A DNA stretch of 64,000 bases from Geobacillus proteiniphilus (GTDB lineage Bacteria; Bacillota; Bacilli; Bacillales; Anoxybacillaceae). Position 1 is the stretch's first letter, and each line of letters starts with the position of its first letter. The stretch spans positions 54,811 to 118,810 of the forward strand of contig NZ_MQMG01000003.1 of assembly GCF_001908025.1 (NCBI RefSeq). Reading direction: 5' to 3'. Below the pieces are notes generated by a model, which had not been told where the DNA came from, made no database searches, and saw only the letters and a program-made list of their open reading frames with translations. Shown here piece by piece: positions 45,162-53,428 of the stretch. A program made the position numbers and the translations under genes.

Positions 45162-46457
45162 CTATACCTGTAAATAATCTGGGAGCGCTTTGAATTTTTT
45201 CAGCGACTCAAACATTTGGCGAGCGCCAACATCCGCTGTGCCAGAAACCCCTGCCGCTTTTTCAAGCAGATCTGGACGGCCAACGTCACCAACAAATACG
45301 AAATCACCTGTAAAAATGCCCATCGGCTTTGTCGCACCGCCGCCTTTATCGGTTAAGATAAAGGAAACGTGCTCTGGTGTATGACCAGGTGTATGCAGCA
45401 CTTGAAATTCAACATTCCCTACTGTAAAAACACTTCCCTCTTTCACAAGTTCGTGGTCAACTTCATCTAAATATTCATATTTCCAATTTTCATCTCCTTC
45501 ATCCGATAAATACAGCTTTGCCCCGCAGCGTTTTACTAATTCTTTTGCTCCTGAAACGAAGTCAGCGTGAATGTGTGTTTCTGTTGCCGCAACAATTTGC
45601 AACCCTTCTTTTTTCGCGGTGTCGATGTACCAATCTATATTGCGACCTGGATCGATGACGATCGCTTCTCCTGTACGTTGACATCCAACTAAATAAGACA
45701 TATGCGCTAATTGCTCATCGAAAAATAGATGTTCAAATGTTGCTTTTTTTGTATCTCCATCAATTTCAACTAACTCCACACGATATTTTGTCTCAATATT
45801 TTTTCGTTGAATGACTTGTTCGAGCGTATCAGCATATCGTTTCACAGCGAAAATATTTGGCAAACCAGAAGCAAAAATGATATTTGTATGCTCACGCACA
45901 CCTGATTGACGGAAATAATCGTCAGCTAGATACATAATTTTTTGTGGTGCGCCGCCACATTTTACTGGTGTGCTTGGTTGGGTAAAAATCGCTGTACCGC
46001 CACGGAAGTTGCGAATGTTCTCCCATGTGCTTTGAACGTAATCATATGAATAGTTGCTGCAAACTCCATTTTTGCCAATTGTTTCTTTTAGCCCTTTGAT
46101 TTGATCCCAATAAATTTCAATTCCTGCAGCTACAACTAAATAGTCGTAACGAACCGTTGAACCTTCTTTCGTTTCTAACGTATTGTTTTCTGGCGAGAAT
46201 GTATAGACCGCTTCCTTCAGCCATTTTGCTCCCTCTGGGATGAGCGATGCTTGCTCGCGAACAGAGTCTTCCACTTTGGCTGCCCCGCCACCAACGAGCG
46301 TCCAAAGCGATTGATAGTAATGTTTATCCGATGGGTCAATAAGCAACACCTGCCCATGTAATTGACGATTTTTTCTCAACAACCGCGCTGCGATTGAAAT
46401 TCCTGCTGAACCCGCTCCAACAATGGCTACTTTTGCATCATACACGTTCGCCACCAT
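45162..46457 (-). CDS. Chimeric sulfide:quinone reductase-persulfide dioxygenase, cut by amber codon
   Basis: A 431-residue in-frame fusion. Residues 1 to about 236 are the N-terminal half of a sulfide:quinone oxidoreductase: FAD motif VAIVGAGSAGISIAARLL, VVAAGIEI and the redox Cys in TPVKCGGAPQKIMYL. After FEHLFF the sequence switches to an MBL-fold dioxygenase: DEQLAHMSYLVGCQRTGEA, TETHIHADFVSGA, HTPGHTPEH, TGDFVFVGDVGRPDL. It ends at ALPDYLQV with TAG where related proteins have Trp and go on. The reductase lacks its C-terminal quinone-binding half, so activity is doubtful. A CstR-like palindrome lies 76 bases upstream. Confidence 0.8.
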   Translation of the reverse strand: MVANVYDAKVAIVGAGSAGISIAARLLRKNRQLHGQVLLIDPSDKHYYQSLWTLVGGGAAKVEDSVREQASLIPEGAKWLKEAVYTFSPENNTLETKEGSTVRYDYLVVAAGIEIYWDQIKGLKETIGKNGVCSNYSYDYVQSTWENIRNFRGGTAIFTQPSTPVKCGGAPQKIMYLADDYFRQSGVREHTNIIFASGLPNIFAVKRYADTLEQVIQRKNIETKYRVELVEIDGDTKKATFEHLFFDEQLAHMSYLVGCQRTGEAIVIDPGRNIDWYIDTAKKEGLQIVAATETHIHADFVSGAKELVKRCGAKLYLSDEGDENWKYEYLDEVDHELVKEGSVFTVGNVEFQVLHTPGHTPEHVSFILTDKGGGATKPMGIFTGDFVFVGDVGRPDLLEKAAGVSGTADVGARQMFESLKKFKALPDYLQV

Positions 46458-46990
46458 TCATCACTCCCTTTGTATTCGAATTTCAAATTTGTTTTAATTA
46501 ACTTAATTACATTGTATATGTAACAAATTTATATACCCATAGGGGATTTCCCTTATCTTTTTTTGACATAAACATGAAAAAGAGTGACTTTCGGAACAAG
46601 GCATGGGCACGGCAGGAATGCGTCCGATGAGCTACTCGGAGGGCGTGATGAGCCGGCTGGCGTGCCAGGTGAAATATCGCGGCAGTTGGAAAGACCGAGG
46701 GGCTTCAGACATTTCTTCGAGCCATGATCGCCCAGATCATTGTTTGGCAGAACGATATGTAGTTGTACAGCAAAAATACCAAACCAATATATGGTAGTTT
46801 AGCGTCTTAATGGAACAAGCATATACCATAACCGGGAAAATTGACAAGGCAGCGGAATGGAATTTTCTCTTCTGCCAACCATCGTTTTTTGTTCATATTC
46901 CGTTCATAAAATCCTGTTTTAAAAATCAAAGCGGACCTGTTTCCCCGCTTTCGCTTCACTGGAAAGGAATGAGAGTCTCGGTTCAGATGA
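46458..46990. other. AT-rich intergenic region with a G+C-rich inserted fragment
   Basis: The half next to the chimeric gene holds the operator-like palindrome at 46533. Positions about 46595-46720 are distinctly G+C-rich and encode an orphan 64-codon frame (MGTAGMRPMSYSEGVMSRLA...) without RBS, perhaps a mobile-element remnant. The rest to 46990 shows no gene. Confidence 0.35.
46533..46548. promoter_or_regulatory. CstR-like operator upstream of the chimeric gene
   Basis: ATACCC-ATAG-GGGATT, matching the 6-4-6 operator form (two mismatches in the right arm), 76 bases before the start of the chimera. Confidence 0.5.
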
Positions 46991-46991
46991 T

Positions 46992-47023
46992 AAAAAAGCG
47001 TCCCGGTTGAGCCCGGGACCGCT
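46992..47023 (-). terminator. Terminator of asnB
   Basis: Read leftward, AGCGGTCCCGG-GCTCAA-CCGGGACGCT followed by TTTTTTA, seven bases beyond the asnB stop. Confidence 0.85.
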
Positions 47024-47029
47024 TCCTCG

Positions 47030-48937
47030 CTACACCTCCAAAACGGACACTGACTGTTTCTCGTTTTGCATGGATCGGACAAAATCATACTTCTTTTCCA
47101 CATAGACTTGATGCCAAATCATAAACGCCAACACCGTCCACAGCTTGCGGCTATGGTCCGCCTTGTGGCGGGCATGCTCATCCAGCAGCCGATAGAGCAC
47201 GTCCTTATGGAACAGATGATCCGTCTCGCTTTCGTTGATGAGCTGTCTCGCCCAGTCATACATTTCGTTTTTCAGCCAGTGGCGAATCGGCACCGGGAAC
47301 CCTAATTTTTTTCGGTTTAACACATGATCCGGCACAATGCCCTCGGCCGCTTTACGCAAAATATATTTCGTCGTGCCGTTGGCTGTTTTCATGTCAGGGG
47401 CGATTTTGGCCGCGACGTCAAACACCTTTTTGTCTAAAAAGGGAACGCGCAGCTCAAGCGAATGGGCCATCGTCATTTTGTCCGCTTTGACTAAAATATC
47501 ACCCCTTAGCCATGTATGAAGGTCAATATACTGCATCCGGTTGACGGGCGGGTAATGAAGCGTTTCGCGGTAAAAAGGAGCCGTCACCGCCGTATATTCG
47601 CGCCCCTCTTGGTACGTTTTGAGTAACGCCGCTTTTTCCTTTTCGCTATAGATTTTGGCATTGCCGACATACCGTTCTTCGAGCGGTGTTGTGCCGCGCT
47701 CCAAAAAGCTTTTTCCTTTCATCCCGTCCGGAAGCAGCTTCGCGATCATCCGCAACACGGCTTTTACGATGCTTGGCATTCGCGCAAACAGCCGCAACGA
47801 CTCTGGTTCGCGGTAGATGTTGTAGCCGCCAAACAGCTCGTCCGCCCCCTCGCCGGAAAGCACAACTGTGACATGCTTTCTCGCCTCACGGGCGACAAAA
47901 TACAACGGCACAGCCGCAGGATCAGCCAGCGGATCATCCATATACCACATGATTTTCGGCAATTCATCGATATACTCCTGCGGCGAAATGACATAGCTAA
48001 TATTGTCCACCCCAAGCTTCTCCGCCGTTTCTTGGGCGACATCAATTTCGCTGAACCCTTCCCGCTCAAACCCGACAGAAAACGTCTTTAGGTGCGGATG
48101 GAATTGTTTCGCGATGGCGACGATGAACGATGAATCAATGCCCCCCGACAAAAACGCGCCGACCGGCACATCGCTGCGCATATGGACGCTGACCGAATCA
48201 AACAGCGCATCGCGGATTTGCTTGACAAGCTCCTCTTCCGATTGACGAATCGGATCGAAGGATGCCTTCCAATAACGATGAATCGTGAGCGGTTCCCCGA
48301 CTTTTTTCTTGATATAATGCCCCGGCTCCAGCTTGTAAATGCCGGCCGACATCGTCATCGGCTCAGGAACATATTGGAACGTTAAATAATGCTGCAGGGA
48401 ATCGCAGTCCAACGCTTCCTGTCCCAGAGCCAGCAAGATGCTTTTCTTTTCCGAAGCGAAAAATGTGCGCCCTCCTTGCTCCGCATAAAAAAATGGCTTA
48501 ATGCCAAACGGATCCCGCGCCGCAAACACCGTTTTCTCTTGCTTGTCCCAAATGACAAACGCAAACATCCCGCGCAGTTTTTCGACCGCTTTTTCTTTTT
48601 CCGCGCTGTAAAGGGCAACAATCGCCTCGGTATCCGAATGCGTCGCAAACGAATATCCTTTCGCCGCCAGCTCTTCCCGCAATTCAATATAGTTGTAAAT
48701 TTCCCCGTTAAAAATGATCCAATATCGATCGTTTTCATAAGACAGCGGCTGATGCCCCGCCTCCAGATCGATGATGCTCAGCCGCCGAAAGCCAAAACTC
48801 ACGTATTCATCAAAAAAATACCCCTCATCGTCGGGGCCGCGATGGGTAATCAGGCGGTTCATCTCCATCAACACTGTTTTCCATGTTTGCTCAATCGCTC
48901 TCGGGCGATCATGAATACAACCAATAAAACCGCACAT
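47030..48937 (-). CDS. asnB: Asparagine synthase (glutamine-hydrolysing)
   Basis: A 635-residue class II amidotransferase that makes asparagine from aspartate, ATP and glutamine. Cys2 is the glutaminase nucleophile (MCGFIGCIHD), with RLSIIDLEAGHQP and FNGEIYNY in the Ntn domain (residues 1-205). The synthetase domain has the PP-loop FLSGGIDSS and later LSGEGADELFGGY, WLRGDILVKADKMTMAHSLE and RVPFLDK. Length fits B. subtilis AsnB. It stands alone between two accessory blocks. Confidence 0.93.
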   Translation of the reverse strand: MCGFIGCIHDRPRAIEQTWKTVLMEMNRLITHRGPDDEGYFFDEYVSFGFRRLSIIDLEAGHQPLSYENDRYWIIFNGEIYNYIELREELAAKGYSFATHSDTEAIVALYSAEKEKAVEKLRGMFAFVIWDKQEKTVFAARDPFGIKPFFYAEQGGRTFFASEKKSILLALGQEALDCDSLQHYLTFQYVPEPMTMSAGIYKLEPGHYIKKKVGEPLTIHRYWKASFDPIRQSEEELVKQIRDALFDSVSVHMRSDVPVGAFLSGGIDSSFIVAIAKQFHPHLKTFSVGFEREGFSEIDVAQETAEKLGVDNISYVISPQEYIDELPKIMWYMDDPLADPAAVPLYFVAREARKHVTVVLSGEGADELFGGYNIYREPESLRLFARMPSIVKAVLRMIAKLLPDGMKGKSFLERGTTPLEERYVGNAKIYSEKEKAALLKTYQEGREYTAVTAPFYRETLHYPPVNRMQYIDLHTWLRGDILVKADKMTMAHSLELRVPFLDKKVFDVAAKIAPDMKTANGTTKYILRKAAEGIVPDHVLNRKKLGFPVPIRHWLKNEMYDWARQLINESETDHLFHKDVLYRLLDEHARHKADHSRKLWTVLAFMIWHQVYVEKKYDFVRSMQNEKQSVSVLEV

Positions 48938-49360
48938 AGTAATGATTGTCCCCCCACTTTGCTAAGAAGAATCGATGTATATACAGAACAAAAACAACAC
49001 CAAAAGCTATTTTGTTCAATTTTAAAAAAATGACATTTTTTGCTTTAACAGGCTCTTCACCACAAAGTGTACTTGACAAAGAAAGACGATCATGATAGAG
49101 AAAACCAAAACAGCATTTTTCCTTTTTATACCACACATCTCTTTGAGCAACATTGCTATCATGTTTGTCTTTAAAAGTCAAGTACATCTTTTGGTGATGA
49201 ACCTTTAACAATTAAGAAAGAGAAAGATTTATACAAAGACACTTTCATTCTAACGTACACAAAATCAAGTTTCAAAAACAATCTGTTTCCATTTTTTCAG
49301 GAAAACTGCTTGCAAGATTTTCAGTTTCCCCATATATTAACGATAAAATATGGAGAAAGT
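48938..49360. other. AT-rich divergent intergenic region with a spaced inverted repeat
   Basis: 423 bases between asnB and the C39 peptidase. TGTACTTGAC (49068-49077) and GTCAAGTACA (49177-49186) are perfect 10-bp inverted arms about 100 bases apart. No gene or known riboswitch was recognised. The AT-rich right end should hold the peptidase promoter. Confidence 0.35.
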
Positions 49361-50326
49361 ATGAATTTCATAGTTTCTGCATACTTACTTGTTAATATAA
49401 AAACAGCCACTTTTCACAAAGGGGTTGAGAATGGCTTGTTAGCGTTTATCCTTTTTTTGACTTTTCTCATTATTTCCCTTTGTTTTGTTCTCTTGAGAAG
49501 ACCTCTAAACGGGAGGATGGATCAACTGTCGCTCGGATTGTATATTTCCTGTTTCTTGCTATTGGCCGCCTCATTATCCTATTATGCAAGCTCGGCCCAG
49601 ACAGGCGATGCCATCAAAGCCTTCGTACAGAAAAGAAACAGCAGAGAAACCGATCCGCCCCCCATCAATCAAGTGAAGGAGGCGAATCGATCAGCTGCTC
49701 CTTCAAAGAAACAAATTCTAAGGACATCCGTCCTTATTGACGCTCCCCTTTTGTCTCAGCTTCCGGAACTGCCAAGAGGATGCGAGGTGACCAGCTTGGC
49801 CATGCTCTTGAATCATGCGGGCATTCGCGTCGATAAGATGACGTTGGCGAAACAAATCAAGAAAAACCCTACTCCATATCAAGTGAGGAATGGCCAAGTG
49901 TTTTACGGACACCCAAATGAAGGGTTTGTCGGCGATATGTATACGTTATCGAAGCCTGGATACGGCGTGTACCACAAGCCGATCAAGCAGTTGGCTGAAT
50001 GGTACTTGCCAAACCAAATCGTCGACTTAACAGGGCAATCGTTTGAGATCATCTATACATACTTGGCCAAAGGCACACCAGTTTGGGTGATTACGAACAC
50101 CACCTTTCGTCCTCTTCCTCCCTCTGCCTTTCGGGAATGGCAAACCCCGCAAGGCCCGATCAAAATCACGTACCGGGAACATGCGGTGCTCATTACGGGA
50201 TATGATGAGCAGTATATTTATTTCAATGATCCATTGACCGCTGTCAAAAACCAAAAAGCGCCGAAACAAGACTTTATCGACGCTTGGGTTCAAATGGGAC
50301 GGCAGGCGATTACCTACCACCGTTAG
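49361..50326 (+). CDS. C39-type papain-like cysteine protease, membrane-anchored
   Basis: A 321-residue protein with two N-terminal membrane helices (about residues 22-45 and 56-76), a hydrophilic linker, and a Peptidase_C39_2 domain from about residue 118. The catalytic Cys is in [21 protein letters not shown], the His in [21 protein letters not shown]. Such YvpB-like exported peptidases occur widely in Bacillaceae; the substrate is unknown. GGAGAAAGT precedes the ATG. Confidence 0.85.
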   Translation: MNFIVSAYLLVNIKTATFHKGVENGLLAFILFLTFLIISLCFVLLRRPLNGRMDQLSLGLYISCFLLLAASLSYYASSAQTGDAIKAFVQKRNSRETDPPPINQVKEANRSAAPSKKQILRTSVLIDAPLLSQLPELPRGCEVTSLAMLLNHAGIRVDKMTLAKQIKKNPTPYQVRNGQVFYGHPNEGFVGDMYTLSKPGYGVYHKPIKQLAEWYLPNQIVDLTGQSFEIIYTYLAKGTPVWVITNTTFRPLPPSAFREWQTPQGPIKITYREHAVLITGYDEQYIYFNDPLTAVKNQKAPKQDFIDAWVQMGRQAITYHR

Positions 50327-50454
50327 ACATCGGTGAATCCGAATCGCTTGCCTTTTTTACATTTCAGTTGAACGATTTTCTCCATACATTTTGCACATCT
50401 ATTTTTTATCATATAATTGCATCTCGCACTACAAGCTTAAGGAGGGAAAATGAC

Positions 50455-52053
50455 ATGAAGAAATGGCTGCTTGGCGCCATTTTCGCAGGAGTAGCAGCGA
50501 TTGGCGCAGCTTGCTCAAACCCATCTTCGATGCAGGGACACGACATGTCCGGCATGAATATGAAAAAAGAAGATGCTTCCGCAGAAACGAGCAAGCAGCA
50601 ATTGCCTTTAGCAACCAATACAGAAGTATTATCCGGGAAAGAAATTCACCTTACTGCGAAGGAAGCATTATTACAAATCAACGATCAAGTCAAACTCCCG
50701 GTATACACGTATAATGGATCCGTGCCTGGTGCACAAATCCGCGTGAAGCAAGGGGATAAGGTGAAAATTGTTTTAAAAAATGAATTGCCAGAACCGGTTA
50801 CGATTCACTGGCACGGCTATCCTGTTCCAAATAACCAAGATGGAGTACCGGGTGTCACGATGGACGCCATTAAACCGGGTGAAACGTTTACGTATGAATT
50901 TACAGCAACCGTGCCGGGAACGTATTTTTACCACTCCCATCAAAAAAGCGCAGAGCAAGTGGACAAAGGACTGTACGGAACATTAATCGTAGAACCGAAA
51001 AATGAAGAAAAAGTCGATCGAGATTACACGCTTGTATTAGATGAATGGATGAGCGACCCGAATGCGGAAAACAGTATGAATATGAGCGGAAATATGGATA
51101 TGAGCGGCATGGATCATAGTAATATGAATAATGGAAATAACTCTGATCATCAACAAATGGATATGAACAGCATGGGACATAACATGAATATGTACGATAT
51201 TTTCACGATTAACGGAAAAAGCGGGGCTGCTGTCCAACCGTTAAAAGTGAAAAAAGGCGAAAAAGTGCGACTTCGTCTTGTCAATGCAGGGTACATGTCC
51301 CACAAGCTTCATTTGCATGGACATGAGTTTAAAATTGTCGCAACAGACGGACAGCCATTAAAAGATCCGCAACCAATCAAAGATGAACTGTTGAATATCG
51401 CTCCGGGTGAGCGCTACGACATTGAGTTTATCGCCAATAACCCGGGTGAATGGCTTCTGGAATGTCACGGAAATATGAAAGGCACCGATGGCATGAAAGT
51501 GAAAATTCAATACGAAGGACAAGCAAACAATACGGACAAAGCGAACGCAAAAGAAAATCTCCCTATGGTAGATATTACAAAATACGGAAAATATGAGACA
51601 GGTCCATTTACGTTAGACCAAAAATATGATGTAGAGTACACGATGGATTTAGGAACCGCCATGGGCAAAAATGGCATGATTTTCACGATTAATGGTAAAA
51701 CGTATCCTGACACAGCGCCGATCAATGTGAAGACAGGAGATTTAGTAAAAGTCAGAATTGTGAACAATTCACCAAAAGATGTACACCCAATGCATTTACA
51801 TGGCCATTTCTTCCAAGTGTTAAGCAAAAACGGCAAGCCAGTCACAGGCTCTCCATTGATGAAGGATTCGTTAAATGTAAACCCTGGTGAAGAATATGTC
51901 GTCGCGTTTAAAGCGGATAATCCGGGAAATTGGATGTTCCATTGCCATGACTTGCACCATGCTTCAGCGGGAATGGTCACAGAAGTAAAATATACCGACT
52001 ACAAATCGGACTATACCCCAGATCCGAATGACACAACGAATAAAGGTGAATAA
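50455..52053 (+). CDS. Multicopper oxidase lipoprotein (CueO/laccase-like)
   Basis: A 532-residue exported copper oxidase. The signal peptide ends in the lipobox IGAACS (Cys about residue 19). Copper ligands are HWHGYP, YFYHSHQ, HKLHLHGHEF, HPMHLHGHF and HCHDLHHASAGM (type 1 Cu). Met-rich segments near residue 25 (MQGHDMSGMNM) and residues 200-245 (repeats of MNMSG/MDMSGM) probably bind Cu(I) for oxidation. AAGGAGGG precedes the ATG. It sits with CopZ-CopA-CsoR and so likely protects against copper. Confidence 0.92.
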   Translation: MKKWLLGAIFAGVAAIGAACSNPSSMQGHDMSGMNMKKEDASAETSKQQLPLATNTEVLSGKEIHLTAKEALLQINDQVKLPVYTYNGSVPGAQIRVKQGDKVKIVLKNELPEPVTIHWHGYPVPNNQDGVPGVTMDAIKPGETFTYEFTATVPGTYFYHSHQKSAEQVDKGLYGTLIVEPKNEEKVDRDYTLVLDEWMSDPNAENSMNMSGNMDMSGMDHSNMNNGNNSDHQQMDMNSMGHNMNMYDIFTINGKSGAAVQPLKVKKGEKVRLRLVNAGYMSHKLHLHGHEFKIVATDGQPLKDPQPIKDELLNIAPGERYDIEFIANNPGEWLLECHGNMKGTDGMKVKIQYEGQANNTDKANAKENLPMVDITKYGKYETGPFTLDQKYDVEYTMDLGTAMGKNGMIFTINGKTYPDTAPINVKTGDLVKVRIVNNSPKDVHPMHLHGHFFQVLSKNGKPVTGSPLMKDSLNVNPGEEYVVAFKADNPGNWMFHCHDLHHASAGMVTEVKYTDYKSDYTPDPNDTTNKGE

Positions 52054-52063
52054 AAAAGCTGAA

Positions 52064-52103
52064 GGGGCTGACCCAAAACACAAATGCGTTTTGGGTCAGT
52101 CCC
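52064..52103. terminator. 40-bp GGGGCTGA terminator, copy 2
   Basis: GGGGCTGACCCAAAACAC-AAAT-GCGTTTTGGGTCAGTCCC directly after the multicopper oxidase stop; 36 of 40 bases equal the element at 23979-24018. Confidence 0.8.
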
Positions 52104-52357
52104 TCTTTGTCTTATTACCATATATAGGTGTAAACTACCCGCCACCTACGCTTCGCTTAGAGGGCTGACGATTTAGTGAAAAATGCTGGCTGATCCTAGC
52201 CGTTTTTCCATTTGAGAAGCATTGTGAAATCAGCTTTCTTTTCCGGTGAAATACCGCTGATTGGCGCGCGGAAACCTTTTTTCACTGGTCTTCTAGGCCA
52301 ACCCCTTTTTTGAATAACGAGCTATCCCCAAACGGCGCATACGGTTTGAATTGAAGT
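52104..52357. other. Intergenic region, possible insertion-element remnant
   Basis: Read leftward, part of it encodes KKADFTMLLKWKNG followed by stops, a frame that looks like the end of a lost protein (perhaps a transposase). No RBS, no intact gene and no matched inverted ends. Confidence 0.25.
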
Positions 52358-52737
52358 CTAACTTTCATTTAGCAATCGTTCAACGTGCTGTTTTAATACA
52401 GGGATCTTATTTCGAACGACATCCCACACAATTCGATAATTAATGGAGAAATAACTGTGGATCAGCATATCCCTCATGCCAGCCATCTTTCTCCATTCGA
52501 TATATGGGGATGCTTGCCTGATTTCGTCTGGAATGTTTTTCGCTGCTTCTCCAATCACTAATATGTTTTTAATGACTGCATCTGATACTAAATCATTATC
52601 TAAAAAGTCATCATAAGAAAGCCCTTGGGTGAATCATTATCTAAAAAGTCATCATAAGAAAGCCCTTGGGTGTACTTCTCAATTTTCTCTGCAGCAGCCA
52701 AAATATCTTGCCAAAAGACGCTAGGATCCCTCTGCAT
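52358..52737 (-). pseudogene. HepT-family toxin (DUF86), broken by a 41-bp tandem duplication
   Basis: Without the repeat the frame would read MQRDPSVFWQDILAAAEKIE... to [24 protein letters not shown] and the C-terminus ERLLNES, a normal HepT of about 112 residues. The RX4-6H RNase motif is R-DMLI-H followed by Y, and is intact. A 41-bp direct duplication (52591-52631 and 52632-52672) adds a non-multiple of three and shifts the frame after YDDFLDND. The start overlaps the antitoxin stop by 17 bases, which is typical of mntA-hepT pairs. Confidence 0.82.
52591..52672. repeat. 41-bp perfect tandem duplication inside hepT
   Basis: The unit begins AATCATTATCTAAAAAGTCA and ends CCCTTGGGTG. It occurs twice head to tail (52591-52631, 52632-52672) without a mismatch, so it is recent. 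Confidence 0.95.
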
Positions 52738-53026
52738 ACTTAACACTCCTTAAAATAGTCGGCTTTAATCCTGGTTTGATATCATCTACAATCACTAAAT
52801 CCACTGGTTTTTGAAAATGATCTTCCAAACTCAGTTTCAACTCCATATAATGATCAAACGTCACCGCATTATCCATAAATTCTACCAACACATCAATGTC
52901 ACTCGATTCCCTTTGTTCCCCCCGACTGTACAAGCCAAATAACCCGATCCGCTTCACACCATACTTTTTCTTCCATAAATCTAAACATTTCGACATTTCA
53001 TTAAGGATGTCTTGTTGCGATAGCAA
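52721..53026 (-). CDS. MntA-family nucleotidyltransferase antitoxin with altered motif
   Basis: A 101-residue minimal nucleotidyltransferase that normally AMPylates HepT to neutralise it. The catalytic motif GSX10DXD reads G-L-X10-D-I-D here (FGLYSRGEQRESSDIDVLVE): the Ser is changed to Leu by a single base (TCG to TTG type). The start is TTG, seven bases after GGGGGG. Given the broken toxin next to it, loss of antitoxin function may be tolerated. Confidence 0.85.
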   Translation of the reverse strand: MLSQQDILNEMSKCLDLWKKKYGVKRIGLFGLYSRGEQRESSDIDVLVEFMDNAVTFDHYMELKLSLEDHFQKPVDLVIVDDIKPGLKPTILRSVKYAEGS

Positions 53027-53168
53027 ATAAATCCCCCCTTTTTTCCGCGCCTGTTATTTTCATTATAACATCCCGCTTTCCCGATATTCTTCAAGAAGAG
53101 AAAAAACTTTCCCCAGCCGAGAACTCGTTTAGGCGATGACAATGTCCCGCTACGTTCTAGATAAAAAA

Positions 53169-53193
53169 GTGCCCCGTCATCACTTCGGGGCAC
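53169..53193. terminator. Terminator of the copper operon
   Basis: GTGCCCCG-TCATCACTT-CGGGGCAC with an A-run on its left side (T-run leftward), just past the copZ stop. Confidence 0.8.
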
Positions 53194-53203
53194 CTTCCGT
53201 ATG

Positions 53204-53410
53204 TTATTTCACATCATATCCTTGCTCTTCAATCACTTCTTTCAGTTTTTCTACGCTGACCTTTGTTTCATCATACTCCACATCGACCGTACCTTCTTGC
53301 AAATGCACCTCTACACGGCTGACGCCATCCAACGCTTGAAGTGCATTCGTCACAGCCGCTTTGCAATGTCCGCATGTCATGCCTTGCACTTGCAACGTAA
53401 TCGTCATCAT
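53204..53410 (-). CDS. copZ: Copper chaperone
   Basis: A 68-residue heavy-metal-associated domain protein with the Cu(I)-binding MxCxxC motif in QGMTCGHCKAAVTNAL. It delivers copper to the CopA ATPase. GGAGGAATGG precedes two adjacent ATGs. It ends a csoR-copA-copZ operon and lies 18 bases after the copA stop. Confidence 0.94.
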   Translation of the reverse strand: MMTITLQVQGMTCGHCKAAVTNALQALDGVSRVEVHLQEGTVDVEYDETKVSVEKLKEVIEEQGYDVK

Positions 53411-53428
53411 CCATTCCTCCTTAAATGT

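Noticed and set aside
45162..45164. TAG read as pyrrolysine or other recoded amino acid
   Set aside because: Nothing in the window supports recoding machinery, and relatives have Trp (TGG) here, which is one base away; a point mutation or sequencing error is simpler.
46603..46797. 64-codon frame as a real gene
   Set aside because: No ribosome binding site, no recognised family, and sharply different base composition from its flanks; kept only as a possible remnant.
52104..52357. Intact insertion sequence after the multicopper oxidase
   Set aside because: Only a short transposase-like tail without matched inverted repeats or open frame can be read.
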